Below, one piece after another: positions 34,865 through 46,261 of a DNA stretch of 64,000 bases. Origin of the DNA: Dendrocalamus latiflorus (Eukaryota > Streptophyta > Magnoliopsida > Poales > Poaceae); assembly GCA_017311315.1 (NCBI GenBank), contig CM029654.1:1488001-1552000 (forward strand), written 5' to 3'. A model generated the notes under the pieces. It saw nothing but the letters and a program-made list of their open reading frames with translations. It did not search any database and had not been told where the DNA came from. Numbering within the stretch: the first letter of the stretch is position 1; every line of letters begins with the position of its first letter. Made by a program: the position numbers and the translations under genes.

Positions 34865-35374
34865 TCGATCACACCTCGTGGTCATAAGTCAGAAGACATC
34901 GAGCACACCTCGTGGTCGTAGGTCGGGAGCTCTCGAGCACACCTCGTCGTTGTAAGTCGGAAGCCGTCGATCATCGCACGAGATCGTAGGCCGGGGCAGT
35001 CGACCATCATTGGTTGTTATAAGTTGGCAGCAATCGACGATCGATCATGGTCCTAAATCGGGAGTCTTCGACAATGGCTTATGGTCATACATCGGAAGTC
35101 AACGACCATCGTTCGTGGTCGAAAGTCAGAAGCCATCGAGGATACCTCGTGGTCATAAGTCGAAACACATCGACCAGCGCTCGTAGTCGTAAGTCGAAAG
35201 ACATCGACCACACCTCATGGTCGTAAATCGAAACACATCGACCAGTACTCATGGTCGTAAATTAGAAACCGTCGATCACACCTCGTGGTCGTAAATTAGA
35301 AGCCATCGACCATCACGTGTGATCGTAGGTCGGGAGCGGTCGATTATCGCTGGTGGTCATACGTTGGCAGGCCT
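34865..35374. repeat. 34-bp minisatellite, about 15 units
   Basis: Units begin tcga and follow the pattern tcgaccacacctcgtggtcg then taagtcggaagcca; almost all are 33-35 bp. Units differ by many substitutions, so the array is old. It lies immediately left of the 18-bp-type array. Copy 1 cannot be compared because the window starts inside the next array. Confidence 0.88.
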
Positions 35375-35430
35375 CCGATGTGCATGTGCCCTGTCGCCCA
35401 ACTATCGGCGCCAGCCTGCTCGGCCCCGAT

Positions 35431-35790
35431 TTCGACCACGGCTTGGACTTTGACCATGACCCTTCGACTTCGATTATGGCCATTCGACTTTATCAACGAT
35501 CCTTCAACTTTGACCACTGCCCCTTCGACCACGGTTTGGACTTCGACCATGACCCTTCGACTTCGACCACGGTCTGACTTCAACTACAGCCCTTCGACTT
35601 CGACCGCAGACCGACTTCGTCCACAGCCCTTCGACTTCGACCACTTCCCCCTTCGACCACGGCTTCAACTTCAACCATGGCTTCGACTTCGACCACGGAT
35701 CTTTGACTTCGGCCACGTCCCCACGACTTCAGCCATGGCCCCATTCGACCACAGCATCAACTTCAATGACCAGCTTGGGAGATCAAATCG
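35431..35790. repeat. Degenerate minisatellite of about 18-bp units, copy 2
   Basis: Units based on cttcgacttcgaccacgg continue from the 34-bp array. Bases from 35,550 match window bases 1-240. The motif tcgacca is common to both arrays, so the two may have a shared origin. Confidence 0.8.
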
Positions 35791-37104
35791 CCAGACAGCG
35801 TGACAGGCTCCGAGCAAAGAGCAGGAGGAGGTAGAGAGGCTCACTAGGTGAGCAACCGCTTGGCGGCGGTGGCGGGGGAGAGCCCTGTGGGCGGACGTAG
35901 TAAGAGGAAGCACCGCTATCGCTGAGTGCCCTTCTCTTTGATCCACCAGCCGCTGTCGCTGAGCGTCATTCTCTTCGATCCAACGGCCACTATCGCCAAG
36001 CGTCGTGCTGCTGGTTGGAGGGGTGGTGAAAGATGGAATTGGTGGCAGTGCCCTAGGGAAAGTTGAGGGACTATGACCAGATGCTGCCATGCGGGGAAGG
36101 AATTGGTGGCGGCACCGAGGAGGAAGAGGCACGACACGAGGGTTCGGGGGAGAATGAGGCGGCAATTGCGGGAGGTGGAGGCGGGGAGGTGGCGGTGGGC
36201 AAATGGGGAGAGGAGGCGGCGGGCAAATGTGTTGGGGAGGCGGCAACGAGGGGATGTGACACTACTGGGGAAGTTGGGGGACTGCGACCAGACACTGTCG
36301 TACGGGGAAGGAATTGATGGCGGCGCTGAGGATTAGGAGGCGCGACACGAGGGTTCAGGGGAGAGAAGGAGACGGCGGTTGCAGGAGGTGGAGTGATTAT
36401 GGGAGGTGAAGGATGCGGGGAAAAGAAGAGGAGGAGCGCGGCCCATGTGTCGGCCCGACCTTTTCTATGAGGAGCGAAAGAACTATCTACATGCAGATCT
36501 AGACGACTGATCTTTGATCGAATGGCTGAGAAGAGAGGAAGGAAAATGGACTGACGACCACCAACTCGTATTTTTATAATATTAAAGGAAAAGAAAAATC
36601 TTCTAGAAACCAAAGGCTGTGGTCCAACTTCATCAAAAAGCTACACAAGTTGGACAGTACCTCTAGAGAAGAGCAAAAAGGCTACTCTGCTGCTGTCTTA
36701 GTCTTCACACTCATCATGGGGAATCATGGGCGGGTCCAAGTAAAGGCTTAGGGAATACACAGGACATCGATATTATTTTACCTTATCAAAGTCTATATAT
36801 ACATAGATATGCACCTTGTAATGTAAATTTAGTAACTATACGTACATATGATAATGATATGTATGATGACCATTGGACGTTTTCATTCTAGATCCGCCCC
36901 TGACTCATGCACCTAGCCAGCAAATCAACAAAACAAAACAGACACAACAAACACGTACACACAGCTCTGTGCAGTGCACCTGCACCACACCATCAGATCA
37001 TTGCATACAGATCACGCACCCACACAGAAGCTAGCTAGCATGTTAATTTATAGCACAAGAGAACCAATGTGTTGGTTGCCTCGCTAAGCAAGCTTATGAC
37101 TAGC
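35791..37104. other. G-rich gene-free stretch, copy 2
   Basis: Equivalent to 241-1556 with the same internal direct repeat. A one-base loss in the run near 36,278-36,284 changes the longest open frames relative to copy 1, which argues against coding constraint. Confidence 0.55.
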
Positions 37105-38962
37105 GAGTTAAAGTAAGATTTAGTACTATTACGTATTATATTTATAAAACTAGTTGTGTACTCATTGTATTTGTAAAAATAATATTTCTATTATTTGATG
37201 TACGGGCGGTAGCGCCGGCGAGCCGACATACGGCGAAGCCACCGGTGACAGGCGCCGGCCGCCCCGCGCAGTAGACAGCAGACATCCTGCTGCCAGATAG
37301 GGGGACGGCAAGTTTGCCTGCCATCTAGTGAGGGGGCCGCAGGTGATTAAGCCAGCTAATTAGCCAGTTTAATTACACGTCCTAATTTTTAACATTTAGT
37401 GTGTATTTGAAGTTTTAAATATAACAAATAAGTTCAAAAAATTATTAAAATTTACATATAGCCTTTTGACATAACATACTTCATAGCATAATTTTTGGAT
37501 AATTTTATCAATTACGAATGTTGTTCAAAACTTTATAAATTTTTGATATTTTTATAAGTTTTAAATATAGCAAACAAGATTCAAAAATTACAAAATTTTA
37601 TGTAAAACCTTCCAACACAGTCATAGTTATTGCATAATTTTTTGGGTATCTTATATGATACGAATTTTCCATGTTAATTCATCAATTTACGGTCGGCGAA
37701 TTTAATCGTGAATTTAATTCACGATTAAATTAACTTGAATAAACATGGTAAATTTAGACCACATAAAAATTTTCAAATATTAAACAAAAACTAGGACTAT
37801 GTCAAGAGACTTCATATAAAATTTTATAATTTTTTAAGCTCGTTTGATATATATAAAAACTTTTACAATTATTGAACTTTTATGCATTTTTGAGTAAAAT
37901 TCAAAATGGATAAAATTACTCAAAAATTAAACTATTAAGCACATTGTGTTGGAAGACTGTACATAAATTTTTGTAATTTTTTAAACTTATTTGACATATT
38001 TAAAAATTTAAACAAACACAAAATGACCTGCCATCTAGTCGGCTTAATTACATCCTCTAATATTTTTTTCTTAATAATTGTTTGAATTCTTAAGTGTATT
38101 AAATGAGCTAAACAAATTACAAGAATTTATGTACAGTCTTCCAAAATAATCTACTTGACAGTCCAATTTTTAGATAATTTTATCCATTGTGAATATTGCT
38201 AAAAAATGTATACAATTTTGATATTTTACGAGTTTGTATATATAGCAAAAAAGCTCTAAAAATTAAAAAATTTATGAAAATCTTCCTAACATAATCATAA
38301 TTATTTTGTTAAATTTTTGAAAATTTTATGTGATCCGAATTTGCCACGTTTATTCATATGATTTTAATCATGAATTTACGGCCGATGAATTTAATCATGA
38401 ATTTAATTCATGATTAAATTAACCTGTATTAATATGATAAATTTGGAGCACATAAAATTTACAGAAAATTATGCAATAACTATGTTTGTGTCGGGAGGTT
38501 TGACATAAAATTTCGTAACTTTTGGAGCTCGTTTGCTATATTCATAATTTTATAAATTGTTGAGCAATATTCACAATAGATAAAATTACCCAAAAATTAC
38601 ACTATAATATATGCTTTGTCAAAAGGCTATACGTAAATTTTTGTAATTGTTTGAACTCATTTGATATATTTAAAAATTCAAAAAATACTAAATGTAAAAA
38701 AAATAGTGTAGGTAATTAACTGGCTTAATCACCTGTCGCCTCCCCACCAGACGGCAGGCTTGCATGCCATCCCCTCACCAGGCAGTAAACTGCCTGCCAT
38801 CTGCTGGCGGGGCAGTAACCGCCTGCCGTCGGCGGTCTCGCCGTACTTCGCCTCGCAGGCGCTGCCGCTCGCCTATCAGATGGCAAAAGTGTAATTTTTG
38901 TAAATATATATGACTAATTTTATAAATATAGTGTGTAGTAGTGTCAAATCTGACTTTAACTC
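37105..38962. mobile_element. Foldback (Mutator-like) element, copy 2
   Basis: Same ends (gagttaaagt at both outer edges) and same 1858-bp length as the element at 1557-3414, with a few substitutions. It stood upstream of the bHLH gene before the duplication. Confidence 0.75.
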
Positions 38963-39416
38963 CGTGATCAGCCAGCGCTATATACGTACGTACATGATAA
39001 GTACAGGACGAAACTATGGGTCATTAAGTCAAAACTGCTCAAAAACCATGGGGCGATCGAGGCTGGGATCATTCCTTGTTTTCGCCGAGCATGCAGCTAG
39101 CCAGATAATTAAGTTAGCCATCCTCTATGATTAATACTTGTCCTACCTTGCAACCTCAAGTCATGAACTAGGACACTCGCGCCTGAGTGTGGTCAAACTT
39201 TTGTTCAGACTGCCCTTGGAAACAGTGATAGTTCATCACTGATTCGTACGCGGTATGAAACCAAGAGACCAGTAGCCTAGGACGCATGCATGCATCCCGG
39301 CTATCGCGGTGTCGAGTATATATAGAGGTGCAACCACCGCACCATCTCTTCCAGTGATCTGCCATTTTTAGCGTATGAGTGATCACTGATCAAAGTGACC
39401 CTATTAGCTAGAATTA
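38963..39416 (+). promoter_or_regulatory. Proximal promoter and 5' leader of bHLH copy 2
   Basis: TATA box tatatatag at 39,317-39,325. From about 38,995 to the ATG the sequence differs from copy 1 at dozens of positions, including a replaced block near 39,090-39,112 and changes in the leader (about 39,370-39,405), while the TATA region and ccatcctctatgattaatac are kept. Confidence 0.65.
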
Positions 39417-40163
39417 ATGGATGAGCAGCTGGTCTCCCTCTCCTCCTGCTCCCCTCACTCCCCAGCGGCCTCCTTCTCGGCCCCCGCCGCCGACCACCCG
39501 GTCCTCGAGTTCATGTCCTGCGACGTCCCCGAACAATGGCTGCTGGCCGACGACTCCACGTGGGCCGCCGGGAATTCGCCCTCGCCAGGCTCCCACGTGT
39601 TACTGCAGGGGAACGCACCGACGCTCGCAGCAAGGCGGCCCGGCCGGAAGCCCGGGCCACGCTCCGACGGCCCCACCATCAGCCATGTGGAGTCCGAGCG
39701 GCAGCGGCGGGACAAGCTCAACCGCCGCTTCTGCGACCTCCGGGCCGCCGTCCCCACAGTGTCCCGGATGGACAAGGCGTCCCTCCTGGCCGACGCTGCC
39801 GCCTACATCGTCGAGCTGCGCGGCCGAATTGAGCAGCTCGAGACCGACGCGAAGAAGGCAGCTGACGCGCAGAACGCACCCACTGCCGCCGCCCTCGCCG
39901 CAAGGGCGTTCGGCCTGGAGGAGAAGCTCGAGGTGCGTATGGTCGGGCAGGAGGCGGCGGCGGTGCGGCTGACGACGGCAGCGCAACACGCGCCCGCGCG
40001 CCTCATGATGGCGCTCCGGGAGCTGGACCTGCTTGTGCAGCACGCGTGCACGAGCCGCGTAGGCGCGGTGACGGTGCAGGACGCCGTCGTGGACGTGCCC
40101 GCCACGCTGCAGGACGAGGGCTGCCTCCGCGCGGCATTGCTCCGCAGGCTGCAGGAGAGCTAG
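39417..40163 (+). CDS. MYC-type bHLH transcription factor, copy 2 (248 aa)
   Basis: The predicted protein is identical to that of copy 1, and the translations in the other frames and on the reverse strand also agree, so the 747-bp coding sequence appears identical at the DNA level. It has the same E-box-binding basic region (H90, E94, R98), helix-loop-helix (about 88-140) and ACT-like C-terminal region, and no N-terminal JAZ-binding domain. The upstream region differs markedly, so the two copies could be expressed differently even though they make the same protein. Both have intact start and stop and no frame damage. Which process they regulate is unknown from sequence alone. Confidence 0.93.
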   Translation: MDEQLVSLSSCSPHSPAASFSAPAADHPVLEFMSCDVPEQWLLADDSTWAAGNSPSPGSHVLLQGNAPTLAARRPGRKPGPRSDGPTISHVESERQRRDKLNRRFCDLRAAVPTVSRMDKASLLADAAAYIVELRGRIEQLETDAKKAADAQNAPTAAALAARAFGLEEKLEVRMVGQEAAAVRLTTAAQHAPARLMMALRELDLLVQHACTSRVGAVTVQDAVVDVPATLQDEGCLRAALLRRLQES

Positions 40164-40355
40164 AGCTAGCAGCTAGCTAATAAGCTACTTCAGTTCATGC
40201 CGAGCTTGCGCTTAATTAAACAAACAAACCGCAGGCTTAATATCTTCTTGTATAGCACTTCTGTTTGGTGTTAAGGAGTATATCTACGTATCGGTAGAAT
40301 TAATCTTGTCAGCATATCGTCTGAGACGTAGTTGAGTATGTTTCTTTCTCCTACA
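40164..40355 (+). other. 3' flank of bHLH copy 2
   Basis: 3' UTR and flank nearly identical to 4625-4816. Confidence 0.5.
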
Positions 40356-40593
40356 TGTTGTGGTGTCTAGATCCAAATAGGAATCAAAATATGCGTATTG
40401 GTTGGGTGGTACTAGCCTATATAAACAAGAGGCTTGTAATAAGATTGTGAGCAAAAAAATAAAAATAAAACGTGCTAGTTGTGCTGCACTATAAATATTG
40501 TTATTTATGTTCGTGAGTTCTTCTGTTCATGCTTGATTTCTCCTGACGTTCTTGCCGACGTGGGTATGTGTTGAACCTAGTTAAAAGCTAACA
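40356..40593 (+). repeat. Copia LTR, copy 2
   Basis: Same 238-bp LTR with TG...CA ends, followed by the initiator-Met primer-binding site at 40,596-40,606. Confidence 0.7.
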
Positions 40594-40608
40594 ATTGGTA
40601 TCAGAGTC

Positions 40609-41429
40609 ATGACGAAGGGCGGGGAACCAAGCGGGGTGAAAGAGCGTGCCATTTATCTACAATATTTGATGCTCACGAAGAGCAACTACGCTACATGAAG
40701 GCATAGGGCGTGTGGGATGCCATCAATCCAAGTGTCTCTGACTTGCGAAAGGATCAGATTGCATTGGCAGCTATCTACCAAGGGATATCGGAGGATATGC
40801 TCTTCCTGTTGACCGAGAAGGAAATGGCAAGGAGGCGTGGGAGGCACTGGAGACCATGCACATGGGAGCTGAACGCGTGAAGGACACCAAGGTACAAGCC
40901 CGCAAGTCGGAGTTCGAGGTGCTGCGCATTAAGGAGTCCGGATCGGTTGATGACCATTATCAACAAAATTTGGTCGCTCGGCAAGATGATCGAGGAGACG
41001 TACGCTATCAAGAAATTCCTCCACGCCGTCTCCTGTAAGTTTCTCGAGATTGCTTTGACTATTAAACAATTTGGCGACATCAAGACCATGATGGTGGAAG
41101 AGGTTATTGGGTGGTTGAAGGCCCACAAGGAGAGCCTAGGAGGATATGGTGATAATGGGGAGGAACATGTGCTGCTCACCCATGCCGAGTGGAAGGCCAA
41201 AGAGGTGAAGGCTAGGGGACATAATAGAAAGTTTGACAAGGCAAATGTGTCATACTATAGTTGTCAGGACTATGGACACTTTGCCTCAATCACTCGAGCC
41301 AGACACCAAAGAGGATGGCATGAGACTCCTCTCGTAGAGGTTCGCCAATTGCTTCGGTTGGACATCACGGTCCACGCACTTCTTTGGTCGACTGCTGCTC
41401 GGGTACACCGGTGCAAGGCATGGCCTCTT
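40609..41429 (+). pseudogene. Copia gag remnant, copy 2
   Basis: Same truncated and broken gag as at 5070-5890, with the same decayed zinc knuckle. It differs by a few single bases (for example near 40,655 and 40,898). Confidence 0.75.
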
Positions 41430-41468
41430 GCCCCAAGATGAGCATGCCATTGCACCATTGCCTGTGCT

Positions 41469-42039
41469 CTACATTGGCGTTCGCATACTGCCGTCATCTC
41501 CTTCTTTGCTTTCTGTGAGGTCCTCGGTGTCCAAGTCGATTGGGTCGACACCTAGCACGAATGCACACTCTCTCATGGTGGCATTGTTGCCGAAGATGAC
41601 TTCCAGCAGGTCCTTGTGTCGAGCAACTATGTCCCTAAACTTGCGTATCCTCGACTTTCCCTGCAATGGCATGATGGTACATCAGAGCGTCATTGCAGCT
41701 TTGTGCGAAGCGGAAATAATTCAAAGACCACTGCACTTCAAAGTGCGAACTTACTCCACCATTAGCAGCCCACCATGAGTCGTCCATGTCGATGCATCCG
41801 ATGTCAGGGTCGATGCCAAGGCCCGTCGCACGAAGCTTCAATCCCTTCCATTTGTCGTATTCACGTTTTAGGGTGTCCCACTTGTTCTTCATTTGCTTCG
41901 TAGTGTACACTAAGCCAGTTCGTATAGAGAAGGTTGTGCTTGCCCTACGTGTTCAACCCTGAATACGGCTGGTTTTGTGCCTGCACCTCTTCAGCACATA
42001 TTTCCAGGAATCCGCGTACTCTCATCACTCCAAGTAGCC
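41469..42039 (-). pseudogene. Myb/SANT-like gene remnant, copy 2
   Basis: Same two exons and phase-0 intron (donor at 41,755, acceptor at 41,660) and the same upstream frame break as in copy 1. A few bases differ in the intron and exon 2. Confidence 0.7.
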
Positions 42040-42611
42040 AGGATCATTTGCAAGCATGGCAACCAAGTGCCAAAGAAAGGGTGGTGCATATGCCAGAGCA
42101 AAAACGAAAGCTAAGCGAACCCGTCTCTGTCGACCAGGGGAAGCAAGAGCTATAGAAAACTATGGGGGAAGGGAAAGGGTCATACATTGCAATGGGCGGT
42201 GTGGTCAGTGGGAGGGCGTCTGAGCAAGGTGCTAGGTTGACCCAAGGGGGACCTCGTGTGGGCCTGTGAGTGGTACTGATGAACAGGATGTGCATAGGCG
42301 ACCGGAGGCACCGCAGCTCGCAGACGGCAGAGCTCGCACTATGGGCCCAAATTGAGATGGCGGATTGATTGCGAGACTCGACGCCCCCAATCTGGCCCCC
42401 GATCTGGGACTGCCCCACGGCGAGGCCGCCGCAGATGGGCACAGGTACGAAGACCCGTCGGTGTGGGGGAGGGCCCGAGTGGCCGACGTGGAGGGGGTCA
42501 CCATGGTCGACGGCGGGGGGCGCGGATCGTGCAATCGCTGGAGGAGGGATGAGGGTGTGGGGAGTGTCTGCGGGTGGGGGAAAAGCCAATTGCTGTGAGA
42601 TGGACGGTGTA
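42040..42611. other. Gene-free interval, copy 2
   Basis: Equivalent to 6501-7072 and practically identical. No gene recognised. Confidence 0.4.
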
Positions 42612-42614
42612 TTA

Positions 42615-43660
42615 GAGCAACTCCAACATGGCCCCTACTTGAGCCCTCAAACCTCATATTTGAGGGCTTGAGGCAAAAATAGAGGTCCAGCAGGGCCCCT
42701 ACTAGAGCCCTCAAATTTGAGGAGCCCCTCAAATCCCCCCTTCAGCCCTCATTCTTGGGGGCTCTAGGCCAAGCCCTCAAATTTCTGTTGGAGTCGCGCC
42801 TCTTTCCCCTCCCGAGCGCCTCTTTCCCCGCCGCCTCTTTCCCCACCGCCTCCCTCCCCGCCTGCCTCTTCCCCGCCGCCTCCCTCCCCGCCCGCCTCCT
42901 CCGCTTCCTCGCCCGCCCGCCTCCCTCGCCCGACGCCTCCACCCGTCGCCGACGCCGTCGCCGCCAAAATCCGCCGCTTCCGCTTACCCCCGCCTCCCTC
43001 ACCACCGCCTCCCTCGCCGCCGCTTCCGCTCACCCCCGCGCGCCTCTTTCCCCGCCGCCTCCCTTCCCGCGCGCCTCCCTCCCCGCCCGCCTCCTCCGCT
43101 TCCCCGCCTGCCCGCCTCCTCCGCTTCCCCGCTCGCCTGCCTCCCTCGCTGACGCCTCGCCCGTCACCGACGCCGTCGCCGCCAAAATCCGCCGCTTCCG
43201 CTCACCCCCGCCTCGCCCGCCTCCCTCGCCGCCGCTTCCGCTCACCCCCGCGCGCCTCTTTCCCCGCCGCCTCCCTCCTCGCCCGCCTCCCTTCCCGCGC
43301 GCCTCCCTCCCCGCCCGCCTCCTCCGCTTCCCCGCCTGCCCGCCTCCTCCGCTTCCCCGCCCGCCCGCCTCCCTCGCCCGACACCTCCACCCGTCGCCTC
43401 GCCCGTCGCCGACGCCTCCGCCCATCGCCGTCGCCGTCGTCTCGCCCGTCGCCGCCGCCGCCAAAATCCCCTGCCTCCTTGCCCGAATGGATTTGTCAGG
43501 AGTGGGTCCCATGTGTCAGTGTGTAGTGGAATGGATTTGAGGGCTTAGATTCGAGGGGTGCTATTGGAGTAGAAGCAAAAAAATTGGGCCCTCAAAAGTA
43601 GGGGGAGCCCTCAAATGAAAAGTATGGGCTTAGATTTGAGGGCTACTACTGGAGTTGCTC
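42615..43660. mobile_element. PIF/Harbinger-type element, copy 2
   Basis: TTA duplications at 42,612-42,614 and 43,661-43,663. It is 12 bp longer than copy 1, by gain of one gccgacgccgtc unit in the GC-rich array near 42,948. The long proline-rich open frame persists only because the gain is a multiple of three. Confidence 0.85.
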
Positions 43661-43663
43661 TTA

Positions 43664-44828
43664 AAGAGTCGTAAATGCCGCTTCAAGGCTCTCTCCAGAA
43701 GCCGCATCTTTGGGACACCGCTCCGGCTCCGTCCGGCTTCATGCTTCTTCTAGCTGGAAGCCCACCGCGGACGCCAAACTGACAAGTTAACGGTTTCTTT
43801 ATGCCGATGTTTTCCCAGACTACTCCTGTTTCACGCCGAGTTGCACTACCTGTCTAGCATATTTCCAAACTTGAACAAATATAAGCATGGAGCCATTCCG
43901 ATCTGTAACAAGCTCCACTGTGAAGATTATCACACCTGTGTCACGGATTATTTCTATCACCAAGGGGTCCATGGTAAATTATGAGCATATATAATATTCT
44001 TATTTACAAAAAGAAAAAGAAAACGAAAAACGATGTTTATGGGTATAGTATTTTTTCTTAGAGAGAATGAAGTATGCATATTTAAAGCATGTTATATTCA
44101 CTAGACTCATCAACAAAGTCAGGGATTTTGACTCGTACATAAAATGCATCGGATGTCAGACTTATCTGAAGTCTAGTATACGTACAGCCTTTCTAGAGAC
44201 TAATAATTAGGGGTGGCACTTGAGTCGGACCGGAGACTAATCGAGCTTCGTTCAAAATCAATTCATTTTGACTTAATTATCATCGTCGGTCTTATGTATA
44301 GTTTTGAAGCATTTTTTAATCGAGCTTATTATCAAACCAAATTTGAATACCTAACGAACTTTTTTTTTTTTGCCGTCCTGCTACTTACTGCTGTTAACCA
44401 ATAAGAAATATTTAAAACTAAAGTTTACTTAAAGGATATATTACCGCCGTCGGGACAATGGCTCTAGGCCTAGCTGAGAAAATCCTTATATTTTACTATA
44501 GCTATCAACAGTGAAGACCTTAATATCTTTTCTTGTAGTAGACTGGGCTTGAGGTTGGACCTCGGACTGAATACGCCCCTGCAAAAGCCCTCGTTAAATG
44601 ATAAGCGGGTTCTTGCTATTGTTCAGGCTAGTAGAGTCTGCATGCATGGATCGGTTTTAAAAAAGTAAAAGAAGTGCCTGCAACGATCAGTTAGATTATC
44701 CAAAGCAACCAAATTCGAACTCCGATAACGTCTCTGTACCGATGAGGGAGATTTCATTGGGATTTAATATTCAAATCTAAACAAATTGATGCAAGGATGA
44801 TCCAGAATGCATACTCTTTTGGCTAGAC
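43664..44828. other. Gene-free interval, copy 2
   Basis: Equivalent to 8113-9276. No gene seen. Confidence 0.5.
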
Positions 44829-44831
44829 TTA

Positions 44832-45330
44832 GGGGGTGTTTGGGACTGCTCCGCTCCCGTTTTTTCAGCTCCGCTCCAACTCCACGTTGCCAAACACCTT
44901 TAGCTCCAAGAACTCTGCTCCAAGAAAAAGGTGGAGTTGAGGGCCAACTCCACATTTTTTCTGGAGCACCTCAGGAGGTACTCCAGTTTTTGGGGTTTTC
45001 TATTCCCACGTGGAGTTGAGGGTTAATTACCCACCTTGCCACTCATTAATCACATGTACCAGTTTGTTTCGCGTCTGTTCAACTCAGCTCCCCGTACGTC
45101 CGCGACGCTTCATGGGCATCATTTGCGAGTATTTGCCATATGCATATGCCTATCGCTTACTGCTTGCTTTCGAGTACTAGTACAGGTATAGTAGACCTAG
45201 ACACAACTCTGCTTCCACTTCCCTGCTGCAAATAGCATGTACTACCTCAGCTTTACATTATAATTATAGATAGAGTAATTTGTTTTAGTTTTGTCATAAA
45301 CCAAACTTGTATAACTTCGATCGAGTTTAT

Positions 45331-45398
<68 letters not shown>

Positions 45399-45665
45399 AT
45401 CTAAGCAAATTTATGGGTCAATTATTTGTATCCGACTGGTGTAATTATTTAACCAAAATATTTGGTGAGTATTACTTAAATAAACAAACATAAATCAGGG
45501 GCATAATAGACCGTTTGCAGGGAAACAGCTCATTCGTGGAGCTGGAGCTAGGCTGTGTGCCAAACAGTACCACCTGCTCCACGAACTCCACACTAGAGCT
45601 GCTCCATGGTGGAGTTGGTGGAGCGGAGCTGCAAAAACTGAAGCAGAGCAGTCCCAAACACCCCC
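44832..45665. mobile_element. Tourist/PIF-like element with GGGGGTGTTTGG ends, copy 2
   Basis: TTA on both sides (44,829-44,831 and 45,666-45,668). Longer than copy 1 by about 44 bp because of the expanded TA run. Confidence 0.85.
45333..45396. repeat. (TA)n microsatellite, expanded relative to copy 1
   Basis: About 64 bp of TA here against about 18-20 bp at 9781-9799. Confidence 0.95.
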
Positions 45666-46261
45666 TTAGACTAGCTAATTAGATGGAATTTTCCCTCTTT
45701 GATCAACACACACGCACACATACAGACACGAGTAGCATAGGACACTAAATTGCGAAGATTGAGGATAAATTGCGAAGATTGCGGATAAATCCTCAATCTC
45801 ATGGAGCACTCATGTGCTTTTCCACTAGCTATACTTGTGTGTGCGTAACGATGAGCATCGTAATTTTAGCCCTAGTGGGTCACAACTTCACTCATACCAA
45901 AAGGTAGTTCCCAATTCAAATAATGTGCAGGGATCAATTAGATTAATTATCCAACAACCAAATTCCAACTCCAATAATGTTTGTTTGGACGAGGGAGATT
46001 TGATTGGGATTTAATTCAAATTTAAACAAATTGATGAAAGGGTGATCAAGTATGCATACTTTTTGATCAGGTAGACTTAGACTGGTTAATTAGATGGAAT
46101 TTTCTGTTTTATTACAAGATCGATGCACACATATACGCACACGAGTGCGTAGCATAGCATACACCTAGAATTGTGAAGACTAGAGATAAATCCTTATGGA
46201 GTACTGTTACATGGTTTTACATTAAGGCACATTGGTGCATGCGTAGAAATGAGGGTCATAC

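Larger units (their letters stand above)
44680..46245. repeat. Diverged tandem duplication split by a MITE, copy 2
   Basis: Same arrangement as 9130-10,650: the unit around 44,680-44,828 plus 45,669-45,845 recurs at about 45,925-46,245. Confidence 0.75.

Noticed and set aside
34865..35374. Regularly spaced repeat of about 34 bp resembling a CRISPR array at first glance
   Set aside because: Units are contiguous and diverged with no unique spacers, and the genome is a plant nuclear genome. It is a minisatellite.
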